From Chromatocurvus sp046260765 (GTDB taxonomy: Bacteria > Pseudomonadota > Gammaproteobacteria > Pseudomonadales > Halieaceae): a stretch of DNA of 64,000 bases. Both the position numbers and the translations under genes were made by a program. Positions 1-8,750 of this stretch are shown here, in pieces. How positions within the stretch are numbered: position 1 is the first letter of the stretch; each line of letters opens with the position of its first letter. Location: the NCBI GenBank assembly GCA_046260765.1, contig JBHEOO010000001.1, forward strand, positions 1 to 64,000, written 5' to 3'. The notes below the pieces were generated by a model, which saw only the letters and a list, made by a program, of their open reading frames with translations, was not told the DNA's origin and ran no database searches.

Positions 1-194
1 ACCGGGCGGCGCGGGACCATGGTGACACCGTTTCCTCTGCTATCCCCGGCAAGCGTATTGGCAGGGACGAGGATATGGCAGCGGTAGCGATATACCTTGC
101 GGCCCGCTCCGGAGACTACGTGATTGGCGAGACCATCGCGGTCGATGGCGGCGTTGTCTATGCGTCGCTGTCCGGCAGCTGGGAGCCGGAATAA
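1..194 (+). CDS. Short-chain dehydrogenase/reductase (SDR), C-terminal fragment
   Basis: Only the last 63 codons are inside the window; the gene enters from the left edge, read in the frame whose codons begin at base 3, and stops with TAA at 192-194. The peptide has the usual end of a classical NAD(P)-dependent SDR: a G-K-R-I-G-R-D-E-D-M segment, a helix (AAVAIYLAARSGDYVIGE) and the closing T-I-A-V-D-G-G motif before a short tail. The nucleotide-binding glycine motif and the Tyr-x3-Lys active site lie outside the window, so the substrate cannot be inferred. It converges on bchJ with nine bases between the stop codons and need not be related to it. Confidence 0.8.
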   Translation, partial: RAARDHGDTVSSAIPGKRIGRDEDMAAVAIYLAARSGDYVIGETIAVDGGVVYASLSGSWEPE

Positions 195-203
195 TCTTCC
201 GGG

Positions 204-797
204 TTACTGCACTATAAAGCGGCAGGCCGGGGCGCCGAGAGCGCAGCAGTGGGTCTCAGTGCAGCGGATATCGGGCGAAACCAGCGTGTTGAACAGACGC
301 TGAAAAACGGCGGCATGCCAGTGACACAGTGCGCTATCGGCTTTTTCTCCGCGCACTATCGGATTGTCGTATAGCGCAAATGTCAGCGGCCGGCGCCGCA
401 GCACCCGGAACTCGCCGGAGCCGGCAAAAGTCCAGGCGTGTCTGCCGATGGCGTCAGCCAGCATTCGGGTCGCGAGTGGTCGCGGCAGTATGCGCAACAG
501 GCGCTGGGCGAACGGCGGAATGCGGTGGGCGAGAATGTAATCCCCCGTTCGCTCACCCGCCTCCTGCGCCAGCGTGCTGGCCTGGTCGGGGTAGCGCTGT
601 CGCAGTGCCTGATGCAGTCTCGCCGCCGGACCCTCGGGCATGAGACCGTTGTCAGGTGGCAGCGCACTCAGGCCCGCCTCGATCAAGAGCCTATGCCTTG
701 CGGCTTCACCGACACATGCATCAAGTACCTGGGCCAGCTGAAGAACGCTGTTCGGGCCTATCCGGGCCTCGATGGTTTGCTCCGCTGGCGCACCCAT
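204..797 (-). CDS. bchJ: BchJ, V4R-domain bacteriochlorophyll biosynthesis protein
   Basis: The product (197 aa from the chosen start) matches the BchJ family: a helical N-terminal half and a C-terminal V4R (4-vinyl reductase) domain with clustered cysteines (T-E-T-H-C-C then G-A-P-A-C-R-F). BchJ was first named the vinyl reductase of chlorophyllide synthesis; later work on other vinyl reductases suggests an accessory role, so the activity is uncertain. The ATG at 797 lies one base after the bchE stop, which suggests translational coupling. An ATG at 845 and a GTG at 857 are also in frame and would overlap bchE by up to 59 bases; none has a good Shine-Dalgarno. The pairing with bchE is strong support for the call. 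Confidence 0.85.
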   Translation of the reverse strand: MGAPAEQTIEARIGPNSVLQLAQVLDACVGEAARHRLLIEAGLSALPPDNGLMPEGPAARLHQALRQRYPDQASTLAQEAGERTGDYILAHRIPPFAQRLLRILPRPLATRMLADAIGRHAWTFAGSGEFRVLRRRPLTFALYDNPIVRGEKADSALCHWHAAVFQRLFNTLVSPDIRCTETHCCALGAPACRFIVQ

Positions 798-798
798 G

Positions 799-2466
799 TC
801 AGGCGCGAACAGCGATGTCGGTATCGTTTTCGGCAAGCTGCTCATTGCCGCCGCCACAGACTTTTATCGGCACGGTCTCTGCCTCGAGCGCTTCGTCAAG
901 CGCATCCTCCTGCGCTGACTGCTTGCGAGCCCGCGCCTGAGCCGCCCGGTCCTGGGTGGACTGCCAGTCTTCAAGCTGCGCATGGGCGATCTTGCGTGTC
1001 GTGTCGAAGTGGAAATCCACCTTGTCCTTGGACTGTGGACCCCAGTAGCCCGCCTTGCCGAGATCGTAGAAGGTGCGCTGGAAGCCGGCCTTGGCGAAGG
1101 CCTTCAGGCAGCCAAGCAGGTAGCGCCGGCGAAAGCCGGTGCCTCGCCAGGGATAATGAAAAAGTGCTTTTCGCATGTAGAAGCGCCGGTAGTTGTTCAT
1201 CACCCGATCGAGCAGTTCGCCGCGGTCCATGGCTTTTGGCTTCATGATCGGCGTGACGAAGTTGTACTTCGAGAAATCGAAGACCTCGACCTTGTCACCC
1301 AGCTCCTGGAACAGGGGGGTAAATGGCCAGGGCGTGTACATCGCCCAGTTGGCAAGATCCGGCTGCCAGTCCCAGGCCATGCGGTAGGTCTCTTCCAGGG
1401 TTTCCGCCGTTTCGTTGTCGAGGCCGACAATGAATTGCGCCTCGATGAAAATGTCGGCGTTCCGCAGCAGCTCGATAGCCCGGCGGTTATCTTCTACACA
1501 GGTTTCCTTATTGAACTGATCGAGCTTCATCTGCGCCGCCGCCTCGGTACCCAGGCTCACGTGCACGAGCCCTGCCCTGCGGTATAGCGGCAGCAGTTCC
1601 TCGTCGCGCAGAATATCGGTCACCCGCGTGTTGATGCCCCACTTGACCCGATCGGGCAGGTCCCTGGCGATCAGCTCCTCGCAGAACTGGATGAATTTTT
1701 TGCGGTTGATGGTGGGCTCTTCGTCCGCGAGGATGAAAAATCCGACACCGTGCTCGTTCACCAGCTTCTCGATCTCGTCCACGACCTTGATCGGGTCGCG
1801 CACCCGGTAGTCGCGCCAGAATTTCCACTGCGAACAGAAGGAGCAGGTAAACGGGCAGCCACGGGCCATGCTGGGGATGGCCACCCGGGTGTTCAGGGGG
1901 ATGTACTTGTACTTGTCCCACTCGAGCAGGGACCAGTCAGGGTCCAGGGCGTCCAGATCCTTGATGGTGGGCGCCGCCGGCGTGGCAACGATCTCGTTTC
2001 CATCGCGGTAGGCGATGCCCTTGATCCGTTCGCGATTCTGCAGATATTCGCCCCGGTTCATCGACTGCATGAGTGTTGTGAAGACTTCCTCGCCCTCGCC
2101 GCGTACGATCACATCGATCCACGGCGCTTCAGACAGGACCTGCTTATACATAAAGGTAGCATGAATGCCCCCGAGCACCCGCAGAGCCTGCGGGACGTGT
2201 TCTTTTGCCAGCTCAAGTACGCGCTCGGCAGTGTAGATAGAAGGGGTGATCGCTGTGCAGCCGATGACGTCCGGCTGCAGTTCCACGAGGCGCCTGACCA
2301 CCTCTTCCTCGGGCAGCTTGTGCGTCATGGCATCGATGAAATGAATGTCGTCGAAACCGGCCTTGCGCAGGTGTCCGGCGAGGTAGGCAACCCAGGCGGG
2401 TGGCCAGCTGCCAGCAATTTCGGCACCGCCGGAGCGGTAGTTGGGGTGGACAAAAACGATTCGCAT
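799..2466 (-). CDS. bchE: Oxygen-independent Mg-protoporphyrin IX monomethyl ester cyclase BchE
   Basis: The 555-residue protein closely follows Rhodobacter-type BchE throughout. BchE forms the isocyclic (E) ring of bacteriochlorophyll without O2, using a radical SAM [4Fe-4S] cluster and cobalamin. The N-terminal B12-binding-like domain starts MRIVFVHPNYRSGGAEIAG. The radical SAM C-x3-C-x2-C is at Cys204, Cys208 and Cys211 (RGCPFTCSFCSQWKFW). The family block ILADEEPTINRKK and a BchE-type C-terminal region with Y-D-L-G-K-A-G-Y-W-G-P-Q follow. The ATG at 2466 is preceded by AGGAG at good spacing and matches the family N-terminus, so an in-frame upstream ATG at 2523 is not used. It is first in an operon with bchJ; regulatory motifs lie 60-90 bp upstream. 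No other photosynthesis gene is visible. Confidence 0.95.
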   Translation of the reverse strand: MRIVFVHPNYRSGGAEIAGSWPPAWVAYLAGHLRKAGFDDIHFIDAMTHKLPEEEVVRRLVELQPDVIGCTAITPSIYTAERVLELAKEHVPQALRVLGGIHATFMYKQVLSEAPWIDVIVRGEGEEVFTTLMQSMNRGEYLQNRERIKGIAYRDGNEIVATPAAPTIKDLDALDPDWSLLEWDKYKYIPLNTRVAIPSMARGCPFTCSFCSQWKFWRDYRVRDPIKVVDEIEKLVNEHGVGFFILADEEPTINRKKFIQFCEELIARDLPDRVKWGINTRVTDILRDEELLPLYRRAGLVHVSLGTEAAAQMKLDQFNKETCVEDNRRAIELLRNADIFIEAQFIVGLDNETAETLEETYRMAWDWQPDLANWAMYTPWPFTPLFQELGDKVEVFDFSKYNFVTPIMKPKAMDRGELLDRVMNNYRRFYMRKALFHYPWRGTGFRRRYLLGCLKAFAKAGFQRTFYDLGKAGYWGPQSKDKVDFHFDTTRKIAHAQLEDWQSTQDRAAQARARKQSAQEDALDEALEAETVPIKVCGGGNEQLAENDTDIAVRA

Positions 2467-2527
2467 GGGCAACTCCTCTTTTTCTGCCTGGCATCCTGCA
2501 GCGTCAGGTGCAGTAAACGACATGTGC

Positions 2528-2553
2528 TGTTAAGCATGTTTGACACAGGTCAA
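2528..2553 (-). promoter_or_regulatory. Overlapping PpsR/CrtJ-like and FNR-like sites upstream of bchE
   Basis: Two motifs overlap here. TGT-N12-ACA occupies 2528-2545 (TGT at 2528-2530, ACA at 2543-2545), the consensus spacing for PpsR/CrtJ repressors of photosynthesis genes. TTGAC-ACAG-GTCAA occupies 2540-2553, a perfect 5-bp inverted repeat with the FNR/Anr-type 4-bp gap (classic half-site TTGAT). On the minus strand the palindrome starts with TTGACC, which could be the -35 of the bchE promoter; a convincing -10 is not obvious. Either motif alone could be chance; both within 26 bp of the leader of an oxygen-sensitive enzyme makes a redox or light control site plausible. Confidence 0.5.
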
Positions 2554-2650
2554 TGGAACCGCTGTCAGGGGCTATTTTTCTGATTTTCTTGCATCACTGG
2601 CTGACGTTTGTTGGTGACTTGCGCGCGCACAGCGGTCAGGATTGCGTGCC

Positions 2651-3130
2651 ATGAGCATTGAAAACGACACGGCATACATGCAACGTGCCCTGTACCTCGC
2701 CGAGCAGGCGGGTAACGCAGGGGAAGTTCCTGTCGGTGCGGTGCTGGTGTTGCACGACGAGGTTATCGGAGAGGGGTGCAATTCGGTGATCGGCGCCTCG
2801 GATCCTACGGCTCACGCCGAGATTATTGCGCTGCGAGCGGGGGCACTGCACGAGGGGAACTACCGGCTTCCCGGCACGACGCTCTACGTGACGCTTGAGC
2901 CCTGCACTATGTGTCTGGGTGCGTTGATTCATGCGCGGGTTTCAACACTCGTATTTGCGGCCCGGGAACCCCGGGCCGGTGCGGTCTGCAGTGCTGCGCG
3001 GCTGCTCGACTCGGATTTCTACAATCATCGAGTGACGTGGCGCGAGGGCGTGCTCGCCGCGCGCAGTAGTGATCTGCTCAGGAACTTTTTCCGCGCGAGG
3101 CGCGAGACGGGTTCCGGGGTCTCTTCATAA
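2651..3130 (+). CDS. tadA: tRNA-specific adenosine deaminase TadA
   Basis: This 159-residue zinc enzyme deaminates A34 to inosine in the anticodon of tRNA-Arg(ACG), allowing wobble decoding. The cytidine-deaminase fold is clear: the catalytic H-A-E (His55, Glu57) and the zinc-binding P-C-x2-C (Cys85, Cys88 in LEPCTMC). Length is normal for the family. The ATG at 2651 was chosen over an in-frame TTG at 2642 because AGGA sits about ten bases upstream and MSIENDTAYM fits family N-termini. It is transcribed away from bchE and converges with mltF, with 24 bases between the stops. Confidence 0.96.
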   Translation: MSIENDTAYMQRALYLAEQAGNAGEVPVGAVLVLHDEVIGEGCNSVIGASDPTAHAEIIALRAGALHEGNYRLPGTTLYVTLEPCTMCLGALIHARVSTLVFAAREPRAGAVCSAARLLDSDFYNHRVTWREGVLAARSSDLLRNFFRARRETGSGVSS

Positions 3131-3154
3131 GCCGTTCGATCAGGCGTTTCGGTA

Positions 3155-4597
3155 CTAGAGCCCGCGAAGTTCTACCTGGCGAATCCCCTCCGGCACCAGC
3201 GGGTCAATTGCCAGCGGTGGCGATGGCGTGTTGTCCGAGATGAACCGCCACTGCAGTACGTTGTGATAGTGACGAATGTTCTGCACATAGCGCACAGCCT
3301 CGCGCCCTCGCGCAAAGCCATGTTTTACCGTGTTGAAATGCTCGCTGAGTTCGAGTTTTGGCAGATGCTGCATTACGTCCGCCCAGAGATTGGGATTGCC
3401 ACCGTGGCGCTGGGTGATGATGCGGGCATCTTCCAGGTGCCCCATACCGATATTGTACGCGGCGAGCGCCATCCAGGTCCGATCCGGCGCGACAATGCCG
3501 CTTGGCAGGCGCCGCAGCAGGTCCTTGAAGTAGCGCGCGCCGCCGCGAAGGCTCTGCATGATGTCCTCGCGGTTTTCTATGCCGAGTTCTTCGGCCGTGG
3601 GCGTTGTCAGCATCATCATGCCGCGAACGCCGGTGTAGGAAACCGCTGTGGGATCCCAGTGCGATTCCTGGTAGGCGATGGCAGCCAGCAGGGCCCAGTC
3701 GAGCTGGTGCTCCTGCGCAACGCGTTCTATGTGTGGTCGATACCTGGGTAACTCGTTGCGCAGGTTGGCAATGAAGGTCTGGGCACCCACCTGGTCCAGG
3801 CTGTCGACATGGCTGAAGTGGGCCTGCCTGAGGTTTTCCAGCGTGCCATCTGTCTCGAGTCTAGCCAGGAAGTCTGCGAGATAGCGCTCGAGGCTGCTAC
3901 TGATTCCGTGAGGGGTAAGGTACCAGACCACCTGTTGCTCTGGCCCGATGTCAAATGCAACGTCGAGCTGCGGCAGCAGGTTTTTCTGTATCCGGAACTC
4001 GACTGAATCGACGATGGCGGCATCGGCATCGCCCCGCTCAACAAGCTCCAGAATATCCTTGACGTGCGTGCCCTTGATGGCCTGCCATTCAATATCAATA
4101 CCTTTGCCACGCTGCAGGTTCTTCAGTATCTCGATATGGCTGCTGCCTTCAAGCGCAACAAGCCTCAGGCCCTCCAGGTCGGCCGCTGTTGCTGGCCTCG
4201 GGCGTCCAAGACGATACACCACCTGGGGACGGTGTCGGTGGTAGGTCGCCGAGATCGGGTACTCGTTGCGCCGTTCGCTGGTGGATGTCAGCCCGGCCCC
4301 GGCCAGATCGGCCTCGTCACGTCGCAGGGCCTTGAACAGATCGTCCAACGCAAATGCGGTGCTGACGTGCAGTGCCACCCCCAGGTCCTCGGCGACCAGT
4401 CTGGCAAGCTCATACTCGAAGCCTCTGGGTTCGTTGCGCTCGATGTAGTAGGTGGAAGGACCGTTGCGGGTAATCAGGCGCAATTCACCGCGTTCAGTGA
4501 TGCGTGACAGGCTGTCACCCGGCTCTGTGCAGGCAGTCATGAAGATCAGTGCAGCGAGACTGCAGCGCAGGCGCCAATGGATAAAACAATAATTCAT
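3155..4597 (-). CDS. mltF: Membrane-bound lytic murein transglycosylase F
   Basis: MltF cleaves peptidoglycan glycan strands with formation of 1,6-anhydro-MurNAc ends at the outer membrane. The 480-residue protein has a lipoprotein signal with lipobox F-M-T-A-C near residue 23, a periplasmic solute-binding-like domain (about 33-265; G-F-E-Y-E-L-A start) that is regulatory in this family, and a C-terminal SLT domain (about 290-440) with the catalytic Glu in the A-Y-Q-E-S-H-W motif and the A-A-Y-N-I-G-M-G-H motif. Its order and length match Escherichia coli MltF. On the minus strand TACAAT ends only a few bases before the ATG, so the transcript may have a very short leader. It is divergent from purL. 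Confidence 0.93.
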   Translation of the reverse strand: MNYCFIHWRLRCSLAALIFMTACTEPGDSLSRITERGELRLITRNGPSTYYIERNEPRGFEYELARLVAEDLGVALHVSTAFALDDLFKALRRDEADLAGAGLTSTSERRNEYPISATYHRHRPQVVYRLGRPRPATAADLEGLRLVALEGSSHIEILKNLQRGKGIDIEWQAIKGTHVKDILELVERGDADAAIVDSVEFRIQKNLLPQLDVAFDIGPEQQVVWYLTPHGISSSLERYLADFLARLETDGTLENLRQAHFSHVDSLDQVGAQTFIANLRNELPRYRPHIERVAQEHQLDWALLAAIAYQESHWDPTAVSYTGVRGMMMLTTPTAEELGIENREDIMQSLRGGARYFKDLLRRLPSGIVAPDRTWMALAAYNIGMGHLEDARIITQRHGGNPNLWADVMQHLPKLELSEHFNTVKHGFARGREAVRYVQNIRHYHNVLQWRFISDNTPSPPLAIDPLVPEGIRQVELRGL

Positions 4598-4619
4598 ATT
4601 TTATTGTAGCCTGATTTTT

Positions 4620-4649
4620 CCGGTTGCCATTTTCCCGGTTGCCATTTTC
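4620..4649. repeat. 15-bp tandem repeat between mltF and purL
   Basis: The unit CCGGTTGCCATTTTC occurs twice in tandem (4620-4634 and 4635-4649) and is followed by a degenerate third partial copy (CCGATAGCCAT). It sits between the divergent mltF start and the purL promoter. It could be a replication-slippage product or a protein-binding array; no known operator matches. Confidence 0.75.
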
Positions 4650-4662
4650 CCGATAGCCATGG

Positions 4663-4691
4663 TTAACCCGCTGTATGCGAGCGGGTACAAT
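4663..4691 (+). promoter_or_regulatory. Predicted sigma-70 promoter for purL
   Basis: TTAACC (4663-4668) and TACAAT (4686-4691) are separated by exactly 17 bp. The spacer contains an inverted repeat, CCCGCT (4667-4672) and AGCGGG (4680-4685), that could be an operator; it does not resemble the PurR box. Transcription would begin about 30 bp before the purL ATG. Confidence 0.55.
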
Positions 4692-4730
4692 GGGTAGCTC
4701 CCAAGCTGTGCAGTCTGTGAGTCGCCCGTC

Positions 4731-7700
4731 ATGCTTATTCTCCCCGGCCCGCCGGCCCTGTCGGGTTTCCGGCAGCGCAAAATGTCCGAACGTATCTCGG
4801 CTGTGGCGCCCGGTGCCGGGTTGCTCGCGAGCCAGTTTCTGCACTTCGCTGATACCGCCGAGACGTTGACGGCGTCTCATGATGCGGTGCTGCGATCGCT
4901 GCTGCACTACGGCGACGCAACAGTCGGGCACGCTGCGTCGGTCATGCTGGCGGCGAACGACGCCGATAGCACAGAGCTTGTTATCGCTGTGCCCCGGCCG
5001 GGTACGCTGTCACCCTGGTCGACCAAGGCGACGGATATCGCCCGGCGCTGTGGCTTACAGCACTCTGTACGCAGAATAGAGCGCGGCACGGCGTACCTGT
5101 TGCATCTGCCCCGGGAGCTCGATATCGCACAGAAGCAGGCCGCACGCCGCTGCCTGTATGACCGCATGACGGAAGCCTTGCTGCCGACCCCGGAGGCCGC
5201 GGACCAGCTTTTTGCCGCTTCAGAGCCCCGGCAGCTGGCCCTGGTTGACATCCTTGCCGGCGGAGAATTGGCGCTGGAGTCGGCGAACATCGAGCTGGGT
5301 CTGGCGCTGGCGGCCGATGAAATCAGCTATCTCGTCGACAGTTTTCGCACCCTGGGTCGCAACCCCTCGGATGTTGAGCTCATGATGTTTGCCCAGGCCA
5401 ACTCAGAGCACTGCCGCCACAAGATCTTCAATGCTTCCTGGACGGTGGATGGTCTTCCTCAGCCGCACTCGCTGTTCGACATGATCCGCAATACCTACCG
5501 CAGCGCAGGAGACAATGTTCTGTCGGCCTACTCCGACAACGCTGCGGTCGTGCGCGGGCAGCGGGCGGCGCGCTTCTATCCCGCGCCGGACAGCGCTGTC
5601 TATAGATACCGGGAAGAAGATGTTCATCTGTTGATGAAGGTGGAAACACATAACCACCCCACAGCGATCGCGCCTTTTTCCGGGGCAGGCACCGGTGCCG
5701 GCGGTGAGATTCGCGACGAGGGTGCGGTGGGCCGTGGCTCCAAGCCCAAGGCGGGTCTTACCGGTTTTTCCGTGTCCAACCTGCGGCTGCCGGGAGCGCT
5801 GCAGCCCTGGGAAACCGACCACGGTAAACCCGAACGCAATGCCTCGGCCCTGCAGATCATGCTGGAGGGCCCGATCGGCGCGGCAGCATTCAACAACGAG
5901 TTTGGTCGCCCCAATCTGTGCGGTTACTTTCGCACCTTCGAGCAGGCCGTGCCGACAGTCTCTGGTGACACGGAGCTGCGTGGCTATCATAAGCCGATCA
6001 TGCTGGCCGGAGGCTACGGCAATATTGCGCCGGGGCATGTGGAGAAGGGCGGCTTCGAGCCCGGCGCAAAGCTGGTGGTGCTCGGCGGCCCGGCCATGCT
6101 CATCGGCCTCGGTGGCGGTGCTGCTTCGTCGATCGATAGCGGCAGCGGGCAGGAATCTCTCGATTTTGCCTCCGTACAGCGCCAGAACCCGGAAATGGAG
6201 CGCCGCTGCCAGGAGGTGATTGACCGTTGCTGGCAGCTTGGGGACGAGAATCCGATCGCCTTCATACACGATGTTGGCGCCGGTGGACTCTCCAATGCCC
6301 TACCCGAGCTGGTGAAGGATGGCGGAAGAGGCGGCTATTTTGACCTTCGCGCCATCCCCAGCGACGAGCCGGGCATGTCGCCGCTGGAAATCTGGTGCAA
6401 TGAAAGCCAGGAGCGCTACGTTATGGCGATTGCTGCGAGGGACATCGAGCGCTTCGAGGCCATCTGTGCCCGGGAACGCTGCCCATACGCAGTTGTGGGC
6501 GAGGCGACGCAGGACCTTCATCTAACTCTTAAGGATGCGCACTTTGGCAATGCGCCGGTGGACATGCCGATGAGCGTGTTGTTCGGCAAACCCCCGCGCA
6601 TGCATCGGGAGGCGCGCAGGCGGACAGGCCCCGAGCGGCGGCCATTGAGCCTGCCCGCCATGGACGATGCCCTGCGACGGGTGTTGCAGCTGCCGGCCGT
6701 CGCCAGCAAGCAATTCCTCATCACGATTGGTGATCGCACGGTAACGGGCCTGGTCTGCCGAGACCAGATGGTGGGTCCCTGGCAGGTGCCGGTTGCCGAC
6801 TGCGCCGTCACCACCATCTCCTATACCGGCGTTGCCGGCGAGGCGATGGCGATAGGCGAGCGCACGCCGCTGTCGCTGCTCAGCGGGCCCGCGGCAGCGC
6901 GCATGGCCGTCGCCGAGGCCATTACCAATATCTGCGCGGCGCCGGTCGCGGCGCTTTCGGACATCAAGCTCTCGGCCAACTGGATGTGTGCCGCTGGCAG
7001 CGAGACAGAAGATGCAGTCCTGTTCGACAGCGTGCGGGCCGTGGGCATGGAGTTCTGCCCGGCGCTCGGACTGACCATTCCGGTGGGCAAGGATTCCATG
7101 TCCATGCGCACCAGCTGGCAGCAGGACGGCGAGGCGCGCTCGGTCACGGCGCCGGTGTCGCTGATCGTGTCGGCTTTCTGCCCGGTGCCGGACGTGCGGC
7201 TCGCTGTAACGCCCCAGCTGCAGCCCGACGTGGACGCGGCGCTTGTGCTGATCGATCTCGGACGGGGCGCCCACCGACTCGGTGGGTCGGCACTGTGCCA
7301 GGTGTTTGGCGAGCTCGGGGACGTGCCACCGGATATCGACAACCCGCAGGATCTCAGCGGTCTGTTCCAGCTGGTGCAGGCGGGCCTCGCCGAGAGCTCT
7401 GTCATCGCCTACCACGATCGCTCCGACGGCGGTCTGATTACCACCTTGCTGGAAATGGCGTTCGCCGGTCAGTGCGGCCTCGATATCGATCTCCTCGATG
7501 TGACGGCCGACGCAGCGATGCCGTTCCTGTTCAACGAGGAGGCGGGTGCCGTGGTGCAGGTGGCCGCATCGGACGTGGCGGCGTGGCAGACCCGGGCGCT
7601 TGATCTGGGTATCGCCGATTGCCTTTCCGTGATTGGTCGCGCCGTGCCCGGGGACGACGTCGCGGTGACCTGCCAGGGGCAGCCGTTGCTGCGCTACTCG

Positions 7701-8654
7701 CGGGCAGAATTGCAGCAGCTGTGGGTCAATACCAGCCACCAGATTGCGCGCCTGCGGGACAATCCCGACTGCGCTGACGAGGAGTTTGCGCGCATTGGCG
7801 CCCTGGAACCCGGCCTCAGCGCCAGACTGACCTTTGATCCCGAGCACGACGTCAGCGCGCCCATGATTGGCAGCGGCGCGCGTCCAAGAGTCGCGGTGCT
7901 GCGCGAGCAGGGAGTCAACGGACAGCTGGAGATGGCGGCGGCTTTCGACCGTGCCGGCTTTACTGCGGTGGATGTGCACATGAGCGACCTGCTCTCGGGT
8001 CGTCAGCGGCTGGACACCTTTGACGGACTGGTGGCCTGTGGCGGGTTCTCCTACGGCGACGTCCTGGGTGCCGGCGAGGGCTGGGCCAAGACTATTCGCT
8101 TCAACCCCGAGCTAAACGACGGCTTCGCCAGCTTCTTCGACCGCCCTGAAACCTTTGCGCTCGGCGTGTGCAACGGATGCCAGATGCTGTCCACGCTGCG
8201 CGATCTGGTGCCGGGGAGCGAACACTGGCCGCGCTTCCTGCGTAATCGCAGTGAACAGTTCGAGGCGCGGCTGTCGCTGGTGCGCATTGAACCCACGACG
8301 TCACTGTTTCTGGCCGATATGGCCGGATCGCACATGCCGGTGGCGGTGGCGCACGGTGAGGGTCGGGCGACCTTTGCCGATGCTGCAGCCCTTGACAGCT
8401 GCGAGGCTTCGAGCCTGGTGGCACTGCGTTACCTCGAGAACGACCTGGCCGTGGCCGAGCGCTACCCCGCTAATCCCAACGGCTCTGAAGCCGGCATCGC
8501 CGGCGTCACCAGCGTCGATGGCCGTGTCACCATTATGATGCCGCACCCCGAGCGTGTTGTGCGGACATTCCAGTATTCCTGGGCGCCGCCGGATTGGGGA
8601 GAGACCGCTCCCTGGCTGCGCCTGTTCCGCAATGCGCGCAAATGGTTGGGATGA
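4731..8654 (+). CDS. purL: Phosphoribosylformylglycinamidine synthase (large, single-chain PurL)
   Basis: PurL converts FGAR, glutamine and ATP to FGAM in step four of purine synthesis, in the cytoplasm. The 1307-residue length and domain order are those of the gammaproteobacterial single-chain form: an N-terminal PurS-like domain, a linker, tandem AIR-synthase-like ATP-binding halves (with KVETHNHPTAIAPF and a second half near 700-1000), and a class I glutaminase domain from about 1055 to the end. The glutaminase nucleophile is Cys1147 in GVCNGCQMLS, and the C-terminal P-H-P-E-R carries the His and Glu of the triad. The start MLILPGPPALSGFR matches the family. It is monocistronic by position: divergent from mltF and followed by a separate promoter for secD. 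Confidence 0.97.
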   Translation: MLILPGPPALSGFRQRKMSERISAVAPGAGLLASQFLHFADTAETLTASHDAVLRSLLHYGDATVGHAASVMLAANDADSTELVIAVPRPGTLSPWSTKATDIARRCGLQHSVRRIERGTAYLLHLPRELDIAQKQAARRCLYDRMTEALLPTPEAADQLFAASEPRQLALVDILAGGELALESANIELGLALAADEISYLVDSFRTLGRNPSDVELMMFAQANSEHCRHKIFNASWTVDGLPQPHSLFDMIRNTYRSAGDNVLSAYSDNAAVVRGQRAARFYPAPDSAVYRYREEDVHLLMKVETHNHPTAIAPFSGAGTGAGGEIRDEGAVGRGSKPKAGLTGFSVSNLRLPGALQPWETDHGKPERNASALQIMLEGPIGAAAFNNEFGRPNLCGYFRTFEQAVPTVSGDTELRGYHKPIMLAGGYGNIAPGHVEKGGFEPGAKLVVLGGPAMLIGLGGGAASSIDSGSGQESLDFASVQRQNPEMERRCQEVIDRCWQLGDENPIAFIHDVGAGGLSNALPELVKDGGRGGYFDLRAIPSDEPGMSPLEIWCNESQERYVMAIAARDIERFEAICARERCPYAVVGEATQDLHLTLKDAHFGNAPVDMPMSVLFGKPPRMHREARRRTGPERRPLSLPAMDDALRRVLQLPAVASKQFLITIGDRTVTGLVCRDQMVGPWQVPVADCAVTTISYTGVAGEAMAIGERTPLSLLSGPAAARMAVAEAITNICAAPVAALSDIKLSANWMCAAGSETEDAVLFDSVRAVGMEFCPALGLTIPVGKDSMSMRTSWQQDGEARSVTAPVSLIVSAFCPVPDVRLAVTPQLQPDVDAALVLIDLGRGAHRLGGSALCQVFGELGDVPPDIDNPQDLSGLFQLVQAGLAESSVIAYHDRSDGGLITTLLEMAFAGQCGLDIDLLDVTADAAMPFLFNEEAGAVVQVAASDVAAWQTRALDLGIADCLSVIGRAVPGDDVAVTCQGQPLLRYSRAELQQLWVNTSHQIARLRDNPDCADEEFARIGALEPGLSARLTFDPEHDVSAPMIGSGARPRVAVLREQGVNGQLEMAAAFDRAGFTAVDVHMSDLLSGRQRLDTFDGLVACGGFSYGDVLGAGEGWAKTIRFNPELNDGFASFFDRPETFALGVCNGCQMLSTLRDLVPGSEHWPRFLRNRSEQFEARLSLVRIEPTTSLFLADMAGSHMPVAVAHGEGRATFADAAALDSCEASSLVALRYLENDLAVAERYPANPNGSEAGIAGVTSVDGRVTIMMPHPERVVRTFQYSWAPPDWGETAPWLRLFRNARKWLG

Positions 8655-8660
8655 CGGCCC

Positions 8661-8688
8661 TTGTTACCCCGGCACCGTGGTCTATAAT
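8661..8688 (+). promoter_or_regulatory. Predicted sigma-70 promoter for secDF
   Basis: TTGTTA (8661-8666), a 16-bp spacer and a perfect TATAAT (8683-8688) lie just after the purL stop and about 60 bp before the secD ATG. This suggests secDF is transcribed independently of purL. Confidence 0.6.
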
Positions 8689-8750
8689 GGCGCCTTTTTT
8701 CCCGTCGGGGCCCAGCAGCGCCCCCTCGCACTGATACCCAGAGTCTCTCT

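Noticed and set aside
4620..4660. CRISPR-like direct repeats
   Set aside because: The units are 15 bp, directly abutting without spacers, so this is a simple tandem repeat.
4667..4685. PurR operator upstream of purL
   Set aside because: The inverted repeat CCCGCT/AGCGGG does not fit the known PurR box, so only a generic candidate operator is noted.
6522..7979. 485-codon frame on the minus strand inside purL
   Set aside because: It is antisense to the conserved PurL sequence and has low-complexity His/Arg-rich composition without any recognisable domain.
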